Of a stretch of 64,000 nt of DNA, positions 24,458-34,506 are shown piece by piece; the stretch's first letter is position 1; every line of letters begins with the position of its first letter. This stretch comes from Pseudofrankia saprophytica. Its GTDB lineage: Bacteria; Actinomycetota; Actinomycetes; Frankiales; Frankiaceae. The position numbers and the translations under genes are program-made. The stretch is from the NCBI RefSeq assembly GCF_000235425.2, contig NZ_KI912266.1:6230029-6294028 (forward strand), written 5' to 3'. A model generated the notes under the pieces. It was not told where the DNA came from and did no database searches. It saw nothing but the letters and a program-made list of their open reading frames with translations.

Positions 24458-24931
24458 ATGTACGGTGATAACTCTGACGGCTGCTCACGCCGTCATGCGC
24501 CCGCGCCGTCCGCGAACCACGCGGTCACCGGGCGTTAGGTCGGTGCGAGCGCGCGCCGGCTCACCTTGTTCGCTGGCCCTTCGGGTCCAGCTTCCCAAGG
24601 GCCGCAATGTCCGCCCGGGGGGACGACCCCCGGACCCCCCGATGTCGAGCTTCGCTCGACCGGGGACGCAGACGGGGCGGATCCTCGGGGGTTGGATCTT
24701 TGAGCCAGCTTCCTGGCCGCCATGGAGTCCGGTCTCGCACCGTCTGACGGAATTCGTCAGGCAGGCGGGTGGTTCCAGGTGGTCGGTTGGCGTGGTCCCT
24801 GACGGGGCCGGGCCTGGGTGGGTGGCGCGGTCGGCCCGAGGATCCTCTCGGTATCTCTCGCGAAGCCGGCCTGCCGCATACCGGCCGCCGGCACGTGTTC
24901 ACGCATGGGCACGGTGGCCCCGACCTGATCG
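24458..24931 (+). other. long structured leader region of the DEAD-box helicase gene
   Basis: About 470 bp holds no convincing gene but several dyads: CCCC-GTCGAGC-TTC-GCTCGAC-GGGG (24637-24665), an adjacent CCGGGGGGACGACCCCCGG block, and CTGACG-N5-CGTCAG (24744-24760). Long, structured 5' leaders are typical of cold-induced DEAD-box helicase genes. Some of the hairpins may instead be dispersed REP-like elements. No riboswitch family was recognised. Confidence 0.5.
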
Positions 24932-26593
<1,662 letters not shown>

Positions 26594-26673
26594 CAGCACA
26601 GCCGGGTGACTGTCCTGACGCGGTCGCAGCCACCCGGCGGGACGTCCTGACCATGGGACGCTGACGAGGCATT

Positions 26674-26720
26674 CAGATAGGCCGGCCAGTCCAGGAAACC
26701 TGGACTGGCCGGCCTATCTG
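26674..26720. terminator. 22-bp perfect-stem bidirectional terminator
   Basis: CAGATAGGCC... (26674-26695) pairs perfectly with 26699-26720 across an AAA loop. It lies between the helicase gene and the convergent small gene, and includes the last codons and TAG stop of the small gene, so the stop codon is inside the stem. Confidence 0.85.
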
Positions 26721-26950
26721 GCTTTACGCTTCGCGCCCGGCAACGGACGTCTGCCCTTCAGCGCCGAGGTGATCCTCGCGTTCAGGCGCTGCTGGCTGTG
26801 GCCAACGTGCCACATTCCGCACACGCAGGGATAAGCCACAAGATCGGATGATCCGTCCCGGCGGAAGCGAAGGTCGTTGCGATGGCGCAGCGCGGCCTGC
26901 TCGGTCGGGTACGCCTGCTTTTCCGGACGTGGGCACTGCTTCAAGGTCAT
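26714..26950 (-). CDS. small Cys/His protein of unknown function
   Basis: The 78-residue basic protein begins MTLKQCPRPEKQAYPTEQAA. A Cys/His cluster (YPCVCGMWHVGH) resembles short actinobacterial or phage proteins with a CxCGxWH knuckle. A zinc- or nucleic-acid-binding role is possible but unproven. The ATG at 26950 follows GGGGGGAACGG. Its 3' end is buried in the terminator stem. Confidence 0.65.
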   Translation of the reverse strand: MTLKQCPRPEKQAYPTEQAALRHRNDLRFRRDGSSDLVAYPCVCGMWHVGHSQQRLNARITSALKGRRPLPGAKRKAR

Positions 26951-27121
26951 GTCCGTTCCCCCCGGCGGATACGCCCAGACGGCCGCCCAGCCGGCAAAGC
27001 CGCGGATCAAGCCTAGCCGTGACCTTCAGCACCGGTTGACCCCGGCCATGGCGAGGCACAGCCGCGAGATCTATGGACTCGAGGGGGACCCATGGACCCG
27101 CGGGGGACGGGCCCGGCCGAG

Positions 27122-30100
27122 CTACGCGACGGCGGAGGCGCCGAGCAGGGCTTTGAGGTCGCCCATCAGGGCGGGGGTGCGGCGGACCTTGTAGGAGTCG
27201 TCGAGGCGCAGCAGGGTCGTGCGGTGCGGGGACTGCAGGTGCAGGTGCACCTCGGTCGTGCCGGGGTGGGTGGCGAGCACCTCGCGCAGGCGGTCGACCG
27301 TCGGCGCGTTGACCCGCGACGTCGGCAGCGTGATCACGATCGGCGGGGTGAGGGCGTGCTCGGACAGGTCGGGCACGGACAGCTCGGAGGCGACCAGCCG
27401 GGGCGCGTCCTCCCGCTTGTCGAGCCGGCCCTTGACGATGACGATCGCGTCCTCGGACAGCTGGGTCGCGCACGTCTCGTAGGTCTGGGGGAAGAACATC
27501 ACCTCGAGGCCGCCCTCGAGGTCCTCGATGGTCGTGAGCGCCCAGACCTTGCCCTGCTTGGTGACCTTGCGCTGCAGGCTGGAGATGATCCCGCCGATCG
27601 TGACGACGGCGCCGTCCGGATAGTCGGCGAGCGCGGCGACCGTGCAGTCGGCCTTCGCCGTCAGGATGTGCGCGACCTCGGACAGCGGGTGGTCGGAGAC
27701 ATACAGGCCGAGCATGTCGCGCTCGTGCGCGAGCTTGACGGACTTCTCCCACTCCTTGTCGGAGAACTCCATGGCGCCGAAGGCGGAGGTGGTCGGGTCG
27801 TCGTCGACCTCGCCGAACAGGCTCTCCTGGCCCAGGGCGCTCTGCTTCTTCGCCGCCATTACGGCGTCGACGGCCTGCTCGTGCCGTTCGACCAGCCCAC
27901 GGCGGGTGTGCCCGAAGCTGTCGAACGCGCCGGCCTTGATCAGTGACTCGATCGTCCGCTTGTTGCAGACCACGGCCTCGACCTTGTCGAGGAAGTCCGG
28001 GAACGAGGTGAAGTCGCCCTTGGACCCGCGGGTGCGGGTGATCGAGTCGACGACGTTCGCGCCCACGTTGCGGATCGCGGCGAGGCCGACCCGGATCTCG
28101 CTGTCACCGTGGGGGGTGTAGTCGGCGTCGGAGTAGTTCACGTCGGGCGGGAGCACCTTGATGCCCATCCGGCGGCACTCGTTCAGGTAGATCGCGCTCT
28201 TGTCCTTGTCGTCGCGCACGGACGTCAGGAGCGCGGCCATGTACTCGGCCGGGTAGTTGGCCTTCAGGTAACCGGTCCAGTAGGACACCAGCCCGTAGGC
28301 GGCGCTGTGCGCCTTGTTGAACGCGTAGTCGGAGAACGGGACGAGGATGTCCCACAGCGTCTTGATCGCCGCGTCCGAGTACCCGTTCGCCTTCATCCCC
28401 GCGGAGAAGGGGGCGAACTCCTTGTCGAGGATCTCCTTCTTCTTCTTGCCCATCGCGCGGCGCAGCAGGTCGGCCTGGCCGAGCGTGTACCCGCCGACCG
28501 CCTGCGCGATGGCCATGACCTGCTCCTGATAGACGATCAGGCCGTAGGTCGTGCCGAGAATCTCGTCGAGCGAGGTGCCGAGATCCGGGTGGATCGGGGT
28601 GATCTCCTGCTGGCCGTTCTTGCGCAGTGCGTAGTTGGTGTGCGAGTTCGCGCCCATCGGGCCGGGGCGGTAGAGCGCGATGACGGCGGAGATGTCCTCG
28701 AAGTTGTCCGGGCGCATGAGCCGCAGCAGCGACCGCAGCGGCCCGCCGTCGAGCTGGAACACCCCGAGCGTGTCACCGCGGGCGAGCAGTTCGTAGGTGG
28801 TCTTGTCGTCGAGCCCCAGCCCGAGCAGGTCGATCGTGATCCCGCGGTTGCGCTCGACGTTGCGGACGGCGTCGTCCATCACCGTCAGGTTGCGCAGCCC
28901 GAGGAAGTCCATCTTCAGCAGGCCGAGGTTCTCGCAGGTCGGGTAGTCGAACTGCGTGATGATCGACCCGTCGGCGTCCCGGCGCCACACCGGGATGTGG
29001 TCGATGATCGGCTCGGCCGACATGATGACGCCGGCGGCGTGCACGCCGGCCTGGCGGATCAGCCCCTCCAGGCCCTTCGCCGTGTCGATGACCTTGCGGA
29101 CGTCGGCGTCGGACTCGTAGAGCGACCGGATCTCGCCGGCCTCGCTGTAGCGCTGGTGGTTCGGGTCGAAGATCCCGGACAGCGGGATGTCCTTGCCCAT
29201 CACCATCGGCGGCATGGCCTTGGTGATCCGGTCGCCGACGGCGTACGGGTAGCCGAGGACCCGGGCCGAGTCCTTGATGGCGGCCTTCGCCTTGATCGTG
29301 CCGTAGGTGACGATCTGGGCGATCCGGTCGTCGCCCCATTTCTCCGTCACGTACCGGATGACGTCCGCGCGGCGGCGGTCGTCGAAGTCGATGTCGATGT
29401 CCGGCATCGACACGCGGTCGGGGTTGAGGAACCGCTCGAAGATCAGGCCGTGCGGCAGCGGGTCCAGGTCGGTGATGCCGAGCGCGTAGGCGATGAGCGA
29501 GCCGGCGGCGCTGCCGCGGCCAGGGCCGACCGCGATGCCGTTGCGCTTCGCCCACATGATGAAGTCCGCGACGACCAGGAAGTACGACGGGAACCCCATC
29601 TGGAGGATGACGCCGATCTCGTACTCGACCTGGGTGCGGTGCTTCTCGTCGATGCCGTCCGGGAAGCGGCGCTCCATCCCCCGCAGCACCTCGGCGCGGA
29701 AGAACGACTCCTCGGTCTCGCCCTCGGGGACCGGGAACAACGGCATGAGGTTGTGCTTCTTGAACATGCCGGACGTGTCGACCCGCTCGGCGATGAGCAG
29801 GGTGGTGTCGCAGCCCTCACGCCAGGCGTCGCTGGTGTCGATCGCCCGCATCTGGTCGGCGCTCTTGAGGAAGTAGCCCGAGCCCTCGAACTGGAACGAC
29901 GGGTTCGCGACGGTCGAGGCGGTCTGCACGCACAGCAGGGCCGAGTGCGTCTCCCGCTCGGACTCGTAGGTGTAGTGCGAGTCGTTCGTGACGACGAACT
30001 TCATGTTCAGCTTGCGGGCGATGTCGATCAGCCCGTCGCGGACCCGGCGCTCGATCTCGATGCCGTGGTCCATGATCTCGCAGAAGTAGTTCTCCGCGCC

Positions 30101-30643
30101 GAAGATCTCCTGGTAGGTGGCCGCGGCCTTCAGCGCGAGGTCGGGGTGGCCCAGGCGCAGCCGGGTCTGCACCTCGCCGGACGGGCAGCCGGTCGTCGCC
30201 ATCAGGCCGGCCGAGTGCTCGGCGATGATGTCCCGGTCCATCCGCGGCCACTTGATGTAGTGGCCCTCGATCGAGGCCCGGGAGTTCAGCCGGAACAGGT
30301 TGTGCAGCCCCTCGGCGTCGCGCGCCCACATGGTCATGTGGGTGTAGGAGCCGCCACCGGAGACGTCGTCGCTCTTCTGGTGCGGCTCGCCCCAGCGGAC
30401 CCGCTGCTTGAGCAGCCGCGACTCGGGGGCGACGTACGCCTCGCACCCGATGATCGGCTTCACGCCGGCCGCGGTGGCCTGCTTGTGGAAGTCGTAGGCC
30501 CCGTACATGTAGCCGTGGTCGGTGATCGCCACGGCGGGCATCTTCTGACGTCCGACCTCGGCGAACATGTCCTTGAGCCGGGCGGCTCCGTCGAGCATCG
30601 AGTACTCGGTGTGGACATGCAGGTGCACAAAGGAGTCGGACAC
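27122..30643 (-). CDS. dnaE: DNA polymerase III alpha subunit, DnaE1 type
   Basis: The 1173-residue replicative polymerase has a PHP domain at the N-terminus (FVHLHVHTEYSMLDG), with metal-binding residues kept. In actinobacterial DnaE1 the PHP domain acts as the proofreading exonuclease. The palm catalytic aspartates are in PDIDIDFDDRR, and GPGRGSAAGS and the finger motif region YALRKNGQQEITPIHPDLG match the family. A C-terminal OB fold (AVVTIGGIISSLQRKVTKQG) and beta-clamp region follow. Full length matches actinobacterial DnaE1, so this is the chromosomal replicase rather than DnaE2. The ATG at 30643 opens the PHP domain. The upstream 547 bp carry an unusual palindrome pair. Confidence 0.97.
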   Translation of the reverse strand: MSDSFVHLHVHTEYSMLDGAARLKDMFAEVGRQKMPAVAITDHGYMYGAYDFHKQATAAGVKPIIGCEAYVAPESRLLKQRVRWGEPHQKSDDVSGGGSYTHMTMWARDAEGLHNLFRLNSRASIEGHYIKWPRMDRDIIAEHSAGLMATTGCPSGEVQTRLRLGHPDLALKAAATYQEIFGAENYFCEIMDHGIEIERRVRDGLIDIARKLNMKFVVTNDSHYTYESERETHSALLCVQTASTVANPSFQFEGSGYFLKSADQMRAIDTSDAWREGCDTTLLIAERVDTSGMFKKHNLMPLFPVPEGETEESFFRAEVLRGMERRFPDGIDEKHRTQVEYEIGVILQMGFPSYFLVVADFIMWAKRNGIAVGPGRGSAAGSLIAYALGITDLDPLPHGLIFERFLNPDRVSMPDIDIDFDDRRRADVIRYVTEKWGDDRIAQIVTYGTIKAKAAIKDSARVLGYPYAVGDRITKAMPPMVMGKDIPLSGIFDPNHQRYSEAGEIRSLYESDADVRKVIDTAKGLEGLIRQAGVHAAGVIMSAEPIIDHIPVWRRDADGSIITQFDYPTCENLGLLKMDFLGLRNLTVMDDAVRNVERNRGITIDLLGLGLDDKTTYELLARGDTLGVFQLDGGPLRSLLRLMRPDNFEDISAVIALYRPGPMGANSHTNYALRKNGQQEITPIHPDLGTSLDEILGTTYGLIVYQEQVMAIAQAVGGYTLGQADLLRRAMGKKKKEILDKEFAPFSAGMKANGYSDAAIKTLWDILVPFSDYAFNKAHSAAYGLVSYWTGYLKANYPAEYMAALLTSVRDDKDKSAIYLNECRRMGIKVLPPDVNYSDADYTPHGDSEIRVGLAAIRNVGANVVDSITRTRGSKGDFTSFPDFLDKVEAVVCNKRTIESLIKAGAFDSFGHTRRGLVERHEQAVDAVMAAKKQSALGQESLFGEVDDDPTTSAFGAMEFSDKEWEKSVKLAHERDMLGLYVSDHPLSEVAHILTAKADCTVAALADYPDGAVVTIGGIISSLQRKVTKQGKVWALTTIEDLEGGLEVMFFPQTYETCATQLSEDAIVIVKGRLDKREDAPRLVASELSVPDLSEHALTPPIVITLPTSRVNAPTVDRLREVLATHPGTTEVHLHLQSPHRTTLLRLDDSYKVRRTPALMGDLKALLGASAVA

Positions 30644-31190
30644 GGCAAGCCTTCCATCCGGGGTCCGGGCCGAGGGCCGGGGCGCGGGCCGAGGGCAGGT
30701 GCGGGACGACGGCGCACAGAGGACAAGACACCCAATACGGGCATCATGCTGATGTCCGGTGATCGGGGTGATGTCGGGGCGGTGTCAGCAGCCTAGCCCC
30801 AGGGTCTGACATCCCAGCGGCCGACACGACCGGCGTTTTCAAGATCCATAAAGGCCTCGCCCCGCCGGGCCGGCGACGGAAACGTACCGGCCGGCACCCG
30901 GCACCATCGGTCGCGGAAAGTGCTCGGGCGCACACGGCTGAACGGCCCGCTGCCGGGCCCGAAAGTGCGGGCCCACCAGATCCTCCCCACCCCAGGACCG
31001 CCCGCGAGCCCCGCCCACCGCGTCCGCCCGCCGACCGTGGTCGATGACGGAGCTCATGAGCTCCGTCATCGACCACGGTTCAGAAAGGATCTTCGGGTCG
31101 TGGTCGATGACGGTGTCCATAGGCCCGTCATCGACCACAAAACGATGCAGCGGGGGCGGCCGGCGGGCGAGGAACGGACGGCTGGGCTCG
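30644..31190. other. long intergenic region upstream of dnaE
   Basis: The 547 bp between two minus-strand genes hold no supported ORF. The 30680-30790 part is a plausible dnaE leader. The 31034-31138 part holds two hairpins with identical arms (separate entry). Stretches such as 30836-30860 are relatively AT-rich (GTTTTCAAGATCCATAAAGG) and may contain a promoter. Confidence 0.5.
31034..31138. repeat. 46-bp perfect palindrome plus second hairpin with identical 14-bp arms
   Basis: 31034-31079 is a perfect 46-bp palindrome without a loop (centre GAGCTCATGAGCTC). 31100-31138 is a hairpin whose 14-bp arms are GTGGTCGATGACGG and its complement, with an 11-nt loop. The same 14-mer forms the outer part of the first palindrome, so it occurs four times in about 100 bp in alternating orientation. 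It may be a double operator, a paired terminator or a mobile palindromic repeat. Confidence 0.85.
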
Positions 31191-32222
31191 TCAGGAGAAG
31201 GCGGGCTCACCGCCGAGCGAGGCGGGCAGGGACCCGCCGACCGGCTGGGCCCCGGCCACCGGAGCCCCAGCCGCCGGGGCCAGGGTCGCCGGGGCGAGGG
31301 CCGCCGCGCCGGGGCCGTCGAGCCAGGCGACGATGAGCGCCGTGGTCTGGTCCACCGCCTCCAGCTGTGGCAGGTGGCCGCAGTCGTCGAGCAGCTCCAC
31401 CTGCCAGTCCGGGCGGCGGGCGGCCACGTGCCGGGCGGCCGCGACGGGCACCAGCCGATCCTTACGCCCGTGCACGAGCAGCGTCGGCGCCGCCACCGCC
31501 GCCACCGCCGCGGCCAGCGGACCGGGCCGCGCGATCTGGCGGACGACCGACCGGGTGGCCGCGACCAGAGCCGCGTCGCTCGCCGGGCCGGCCCCAGGCG
31601 CCGCCGCCCGCTCGGCCGACAGAGCCACCATCGCCGCGACCGCGTCCGCCGGCACCCGCCGCGGGTCGACGGTCGTGCGCCGCAGCGCCTGTTCGACCAG
31701 TTCCTCGGTGGAGTACCGAACGCGGCGCCGGGCGAGCACCACCGAGCCGACCTTGGGCAGCACCATCCCGGTGAACATCCCGAGGATCGAGGCGTCCGGC
31801 GGCCGCAGCCGCGGGATCGGCAGCGCCGGCGAGATCAGTACCAGCCCGGTGACCGAGGCCGGGTCGGCGGCGGCGTGCAGGACGCTGATCATCCCGCCCA
31901 TCGAGTTGCCTACCAGCAGCACCGGCGCCCCTCCGGACACCGCGGCGAGGAAGCCAGCCAGCAGCCGGGTGTTGGCCGCGACGTCGCTGCCCCGCTCCCC
32001 CACCGGCGTGCGGCCGAAGCCGGCGAGGTCGAGCGCCAGCACCCGGGCCCGCGTCGCCAGCCGCGGCGCGAGCGACCACCAGCTGGTGTGCGAGGCGCCC
32101 AGCCCGTGCACGCACACCACCAGTGGGCCGTCCGCCGGCCCGCCGAAGTCGGCGTAGTACACCGGCCCGTCGACGTCCGCCCAGCGCCCCTCGCGCCCGA
32201 CAGCCTGATCCGTGTCCAGCAT
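31191..32222 (-). CDS. alpha/beta hydrolase
   Basis: The 343-residue alpha/beta-hydrolase-fold enzyme has the oxyanion region VVCVHGLGASHTSW, nucleophile elbow GNSMGGM, catalytic Asp near GRKDRLVPV and catalytic His in DCGHLPQLE. The C-terminus has an Ala/Pro-rich repeat tail (LAPATLAPAAGAPVAGAQP). It resembles lipid or ester hydrolases of actinobacteria; the substrate is unknown. The ATG at 32222 follows GGGGGAGGG. Confidence 0.9.
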   Translation of the reverse strand: MLDTDQAVGREGRWADVDGPVYYADFGGPADGPLVVCVHGLGASHTSWWSLAPRLATRARVLALDLAGFGRTPVGERGSDVAANTRLLAGFLAAVSGGAPVLLVGNSMGGMISVLHAAADPASVTGLVLISPALPIPRLRPPDASILGMFTGMVLPKVGSVVLARRRVRYSTEELVEQALRRTTVDPRRVPADAVAAMVALSAERAAAPGAGPASDAALVAATRSVVRQIARPGPLAAAVAAVAAPTLLVHGRKDRLVPVAAARHVAARRPDWQVELLDDCGHLPQLEAVDQTTALIVAWLDGPGAAALAPATLAPAAGAPVAGAQPVGGSLPASLGGEPAFS

Positions 32223-32349
32223 CGGCCCTCCCCCTGCCCGCCCAACCCGCGCCCTCCTGCCTAGCAAAGGACGACGGTGGCGGCCCCGACTGTGACGCAG
32301 CTATCTCCCGCCCCGGACGTCCGGGTCTCGGCGTCACCACGCCCGCTCG

Positions 32350-32408
32350 ATACCGTTTTGGTACGGACGCCGTGACGCGCCCGTATCGGTACCAACTGCG
32401 CGGTACTG
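32350..32408 (+). promoter_or_regulatory. cluster of GGTAC half-sites before a small ORF
   Basis: TACC-N5-GGTA (32351-32363), CCGTATC (32381-32387), CGGTACC (32387-32393) and CGGTAC (32401-32406) lie 30-90 bp before the ATG at 32437. Repeated related half-sites in both orientations suggest a regulator-controlled promoter. This is pattern-based only. Confidence 0.4.
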
Positions 32409-32436
32409 ATTGTCAGCGAACGAGGGGGTCTCGCGG

Positions 32437-32610
32437 ATGGAACTGAACGAAGCGGCCGTGTCGGCCGGTGCGTGGACGCTGCCAGGCCAGCGTGACGCCG
32501 GTGCCGAGCAGGTACCGGCCGAGACCGCCCCGACCGAGTCGGACGTCATCGCGGTGGGCCCGGTGGCCAACCCGAAGCGCCTGCGTCTGGGAGTGCCCAC
32601 CTCGGTCTGA
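32437..32610 (+). CDS. small ORF with strong ribosome-binding site, 57 residues
   Basis: The encoded acidic peptide starts MELNEAAVSAGAWTLPG and ends ANPKRLRLGVPTSV. Codon choice is typical of real genes here (AAC, GAG, ATC, GTC), and CGAGGGGG precedes the ATG. It has no Cys, signal peptide or known domain. A peptide precursor or small regulatory protein is possible, but no modification enzymes are adjacent, so the function is unknown. Confidence 0.5.
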   Translation: MELNEAAVSAGAWTLPGQRDAGAEQVPAETAPTESDVIAVGPVANPKRLRLGVPTSV

Positions 32611-32953
32611 CCTTCGCCGAGGGCCTCGGTTCGCCCGGGCCTCGCCATCGTCGCGAGGCCTGAACCTGGTGGTCGAGGCGCACGCCCACGGGACGTGCTC
32701 GGCCCGCTCCGGTTGCCGGGGCGGGCCGTTGTGCTTTCCGAGGACTGTCCTGCGGCGCACGGTGGACGGCGTGGCGGACGACGCAGCAGACGACGCGGCG
32801 AACGGCTCAACGGACGACGCGGTGGACGACGCGGCGAACGGCCCCCACCGTGGTGGGGGGCGGTGGACGAGACCACGGCCAGCCCCATTGGCAGGGTGTC
32901 CGGAGCGACCTAGTTTTTTGATCATGAGACCCGCTGGGCGCCGCCAGGGCGAC
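32611..32953. other. gene-poor stretch with imperfect 32-bp direct repeat and hairpin
   Basis: No supported gene is present. A 32-nt unit occurs at 32775-32806 and again at 32811-32842 with three mismatches. It is followed by a CCCCCACC/GGTGGGGG hairpin (32842-32859) and a T6 run at 32914-32919. The hairpin may end transcription from the small ORF. Confidence 0.5.
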
Positions 32954-33139
32954 ATGAGGTTCGGCCGCGAGGAGAAGCGCGGCGGCGCCAAGTACGGACC
33001 TCCGCCCGAGGACGAGCACTCCGATCAGGGGCCGCTCACCTGCGGCGGCTGCGGCGGCACCGGCTATGTCCAGCGCGAGCACCGCGGCGCGCACGCCGTC
33101 GACGTCTGTGTCTCCTGCGACGGCCGGGGGCGGATATGA
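32954..33139 (+). CDS. small DnaJ-type zinc-finger protein
   Basis: The 61-residue protein carries two CxxCxGxG-type motifs (LTCGGCGGTGYV and CVSCDGRGRI) that would bind one zinc ion, as in half of the DnaJ Cys-rich domain. The N-terminus is basic (MRFGREEKRGGAKYGPPP). The ATG at 32954 follows AGGGCGAC; an alternative ATG lies at 32924. The function is unknown. A possible 67-residue ORF overlaps its stop by ATGA. Confidence 0.65.
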   Translation: MRFGREEKRGGAKYGPPPEDEHSDQGPLTCGGCGGTGYVQREHRGAHAVDVCVSCDGRGRI

Positions 33140-33339
33140 CCGGCCACGGCCGGCACGCGCCCCGCGCGCCGCGCCAGACCTGCGCCCACCCCCAGGAGCA
33201 GCCGCCCGTGACCTCCAAACCCGCGCCGGTCGACGCACGGCCGGCCGGCAAACGCTGCGCCGTATGGACGCGCGGTGACACCGGCGCGACCCGTCACCAG
33301 CCCGGCCCACGACACCGCGGCACCGAGCCGCCCGTGTAG
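33136..33339 (+). CDS. possible small ORF coupled to zinc-finger gene
   Basis: The ATG overlaps the TGA of the zinc-finger gene (ATGA). The product would be 67 residues, basic and without recognisable features. Third positions are moderately GC-rich, but the composition (Pro, Arg, His, Thr) is close to non-coding translation. Kept as a weak candidate. Confidence 0.25.
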   Translation: MTGHGRHAPRAPRQTCAHPQEQPPVTSKPAPVDARPAGKRCAVWTRGDTGATRHQPGPRHRGTEPPV

Positions 33340-33496
33340 CTCCACGCCGCCCGTGTAGATCCACGCGGCGCGGGTACGTCCGCTGCCTGCCGGTTTCACC
33401 TGTCTCACCCCGTCTTCGGCCGGGTTGGCACAATCGGTGCTCCGGCCGAGCTCAGTGCCGACACGAGGTCGGGACGGGTGGCGCGAGAGGCAGGCC

Positions 33497-34387
33497 ATGG
33501 ATTTCGACGACGATCGGGTCGACACCTCCCAGCTCGAGGACCAGCGCGGCGGGCGCGGCGCCGGCGGCAAGATCGCGCTGGGTGGCGGCGGCGCCGGCGT
33601 CATCGGCGTGGTCATCTACCTGCTGGTGACGCTCCTCGGCGGCGGTGACGGCACGTCGGCCCCCGTGGGCGGGTCGGGTGGCGGCGGGACCGAGGCCGGC
33701 GCGTCTGCCGCGGCCGACCTGGCGGCCCGCTGCAACGCCTCGGGCGCGATCGACCAGTACGACGACTGCTTCGTACTGAAGGTCTTCAACGAGGTCAACG
33801 AGGTCTGGACCAGCTACTTCCAGCAGCACGGCCAGACCTACACCCGCCCGACGCTGGTCTACTTCGAGCAGGCCGTCTCGACCGGCTGCGGACAGGCCTC
33901 GTCGGAGGTCGGCCCGTTCTACTGCCCGAACGGCCAGCGGGTCTACATCGACCTCGGGTTCCTGAAGCAGCTGCAGGACCAGTACGGCGCCCAGGGCCGC
34001 TACGCGCAGGCCTACATCGTCGCCCACGAGGTCGGCCACCACATCCAGACGCTCACTGGCACCGAGGAACGGCTGCGCCAGGCGCAGCAGGCCGACCCGT
34101 CCCAGGAGAACGCGCTGTCGGTGCAGCTGGAGCTGCAGGCCGACTGCTACGCGGGCGTCTGGAGCACGCTCGCCGACAAGGCCGGCAACGTGACCGTCGG
34201 CCAGTCCGACATCGACGAGGCGCTGAACGCCGCCGAGGCCGTCGGCGACGACCGCATCGAGCAGAAGGCCGGCGTGGACGTCAATCCGGAGACCTGGACC
34301 CACGGCTCCGCCCAGCAGCGCAGCACCTCGTTCAAGACCGGCGCCAGCGGCGCCACCCTCGAGTCCTGCGGGACCGTCCCCCACTGA
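33497..34387 (+). CDS. YpfJ-type neutral zinc metallopeptidase
   Basis: The 296-residue protein has one N-terminal transmembrane segment (AGVIGVVIYLLVTLLGG) and a large outside domain of the putative neutral zinc metallopeptidase family. The zinc site is in YIVAHEVGHHIQTLTG with the downstream Glu in QLELQADCYAG. The family signature FYCPNGQRVYIDLGFL is present. Four Cys may pair outside the cell. The ATG follows GAGAGGCAGG. The stop codon is the first three bases of an 18-bp tandem repeat array. Confidence 0.9.
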   Translation: MDFDDDRVDTSQLEDQRGGRGAGGKIALGGGGAGVIGVVIYLLVTLLGGGDGTSAPVGGSGGGGTEAGASAAADLAARCNASGAIDQYDDCFVLKVFNEVNEVWTSYFQQHGQTYTRPTLVYFEQAVSTGCGQASSEVGPFYCPNGQRVYIDLGFLKQLQDQYGAQGRYAQAYIVAHEVGHHIQTLTGTEERLRQAQQADPSQENALSVQLELQADCYAGVWSTLADKAGNVTVGQSDIDEALNAAEAVGDDRIEQKAGVDVNPETWTHGSAQQRSTSFKTGASGATLESCGTVPH

Positions 34388-34492
34388 CCTTCGGGACGGC
34401 ACCGACCTTCGGGACGCCACCGGTCTTCGGGATGCCACTGACCTTCCGGACGCCACTGACCTTCGGGACGTCACCGGTCTTCGGGACGCCGC
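34385..34492. repeat. six tandem 18-bp repeats spanning the metallopeptidase stop
   Basis: Six consecutive 18-bp units (consensus TGACCTTCGGGACGCCAC) run from the TGA of the metallopeptidase gene to just before the convergent isochorismatase-like gene. Copies differ at 1-4 positions. The 18-bp length keeps frame: in reverse it would read as VPKVSG-type hexapeptides, but the reverse gene ends before it. Confidence 0.85.
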
Positions 34493-34506
34493 GCCGCGTC
34501 CCGCCG

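Noticed and set aside
34385-34492. Second CRISPR-like series of six repeats
   Set aside because: Units are tandem 18-mers with no spacers and diverge from each other; it is a minisatellite.
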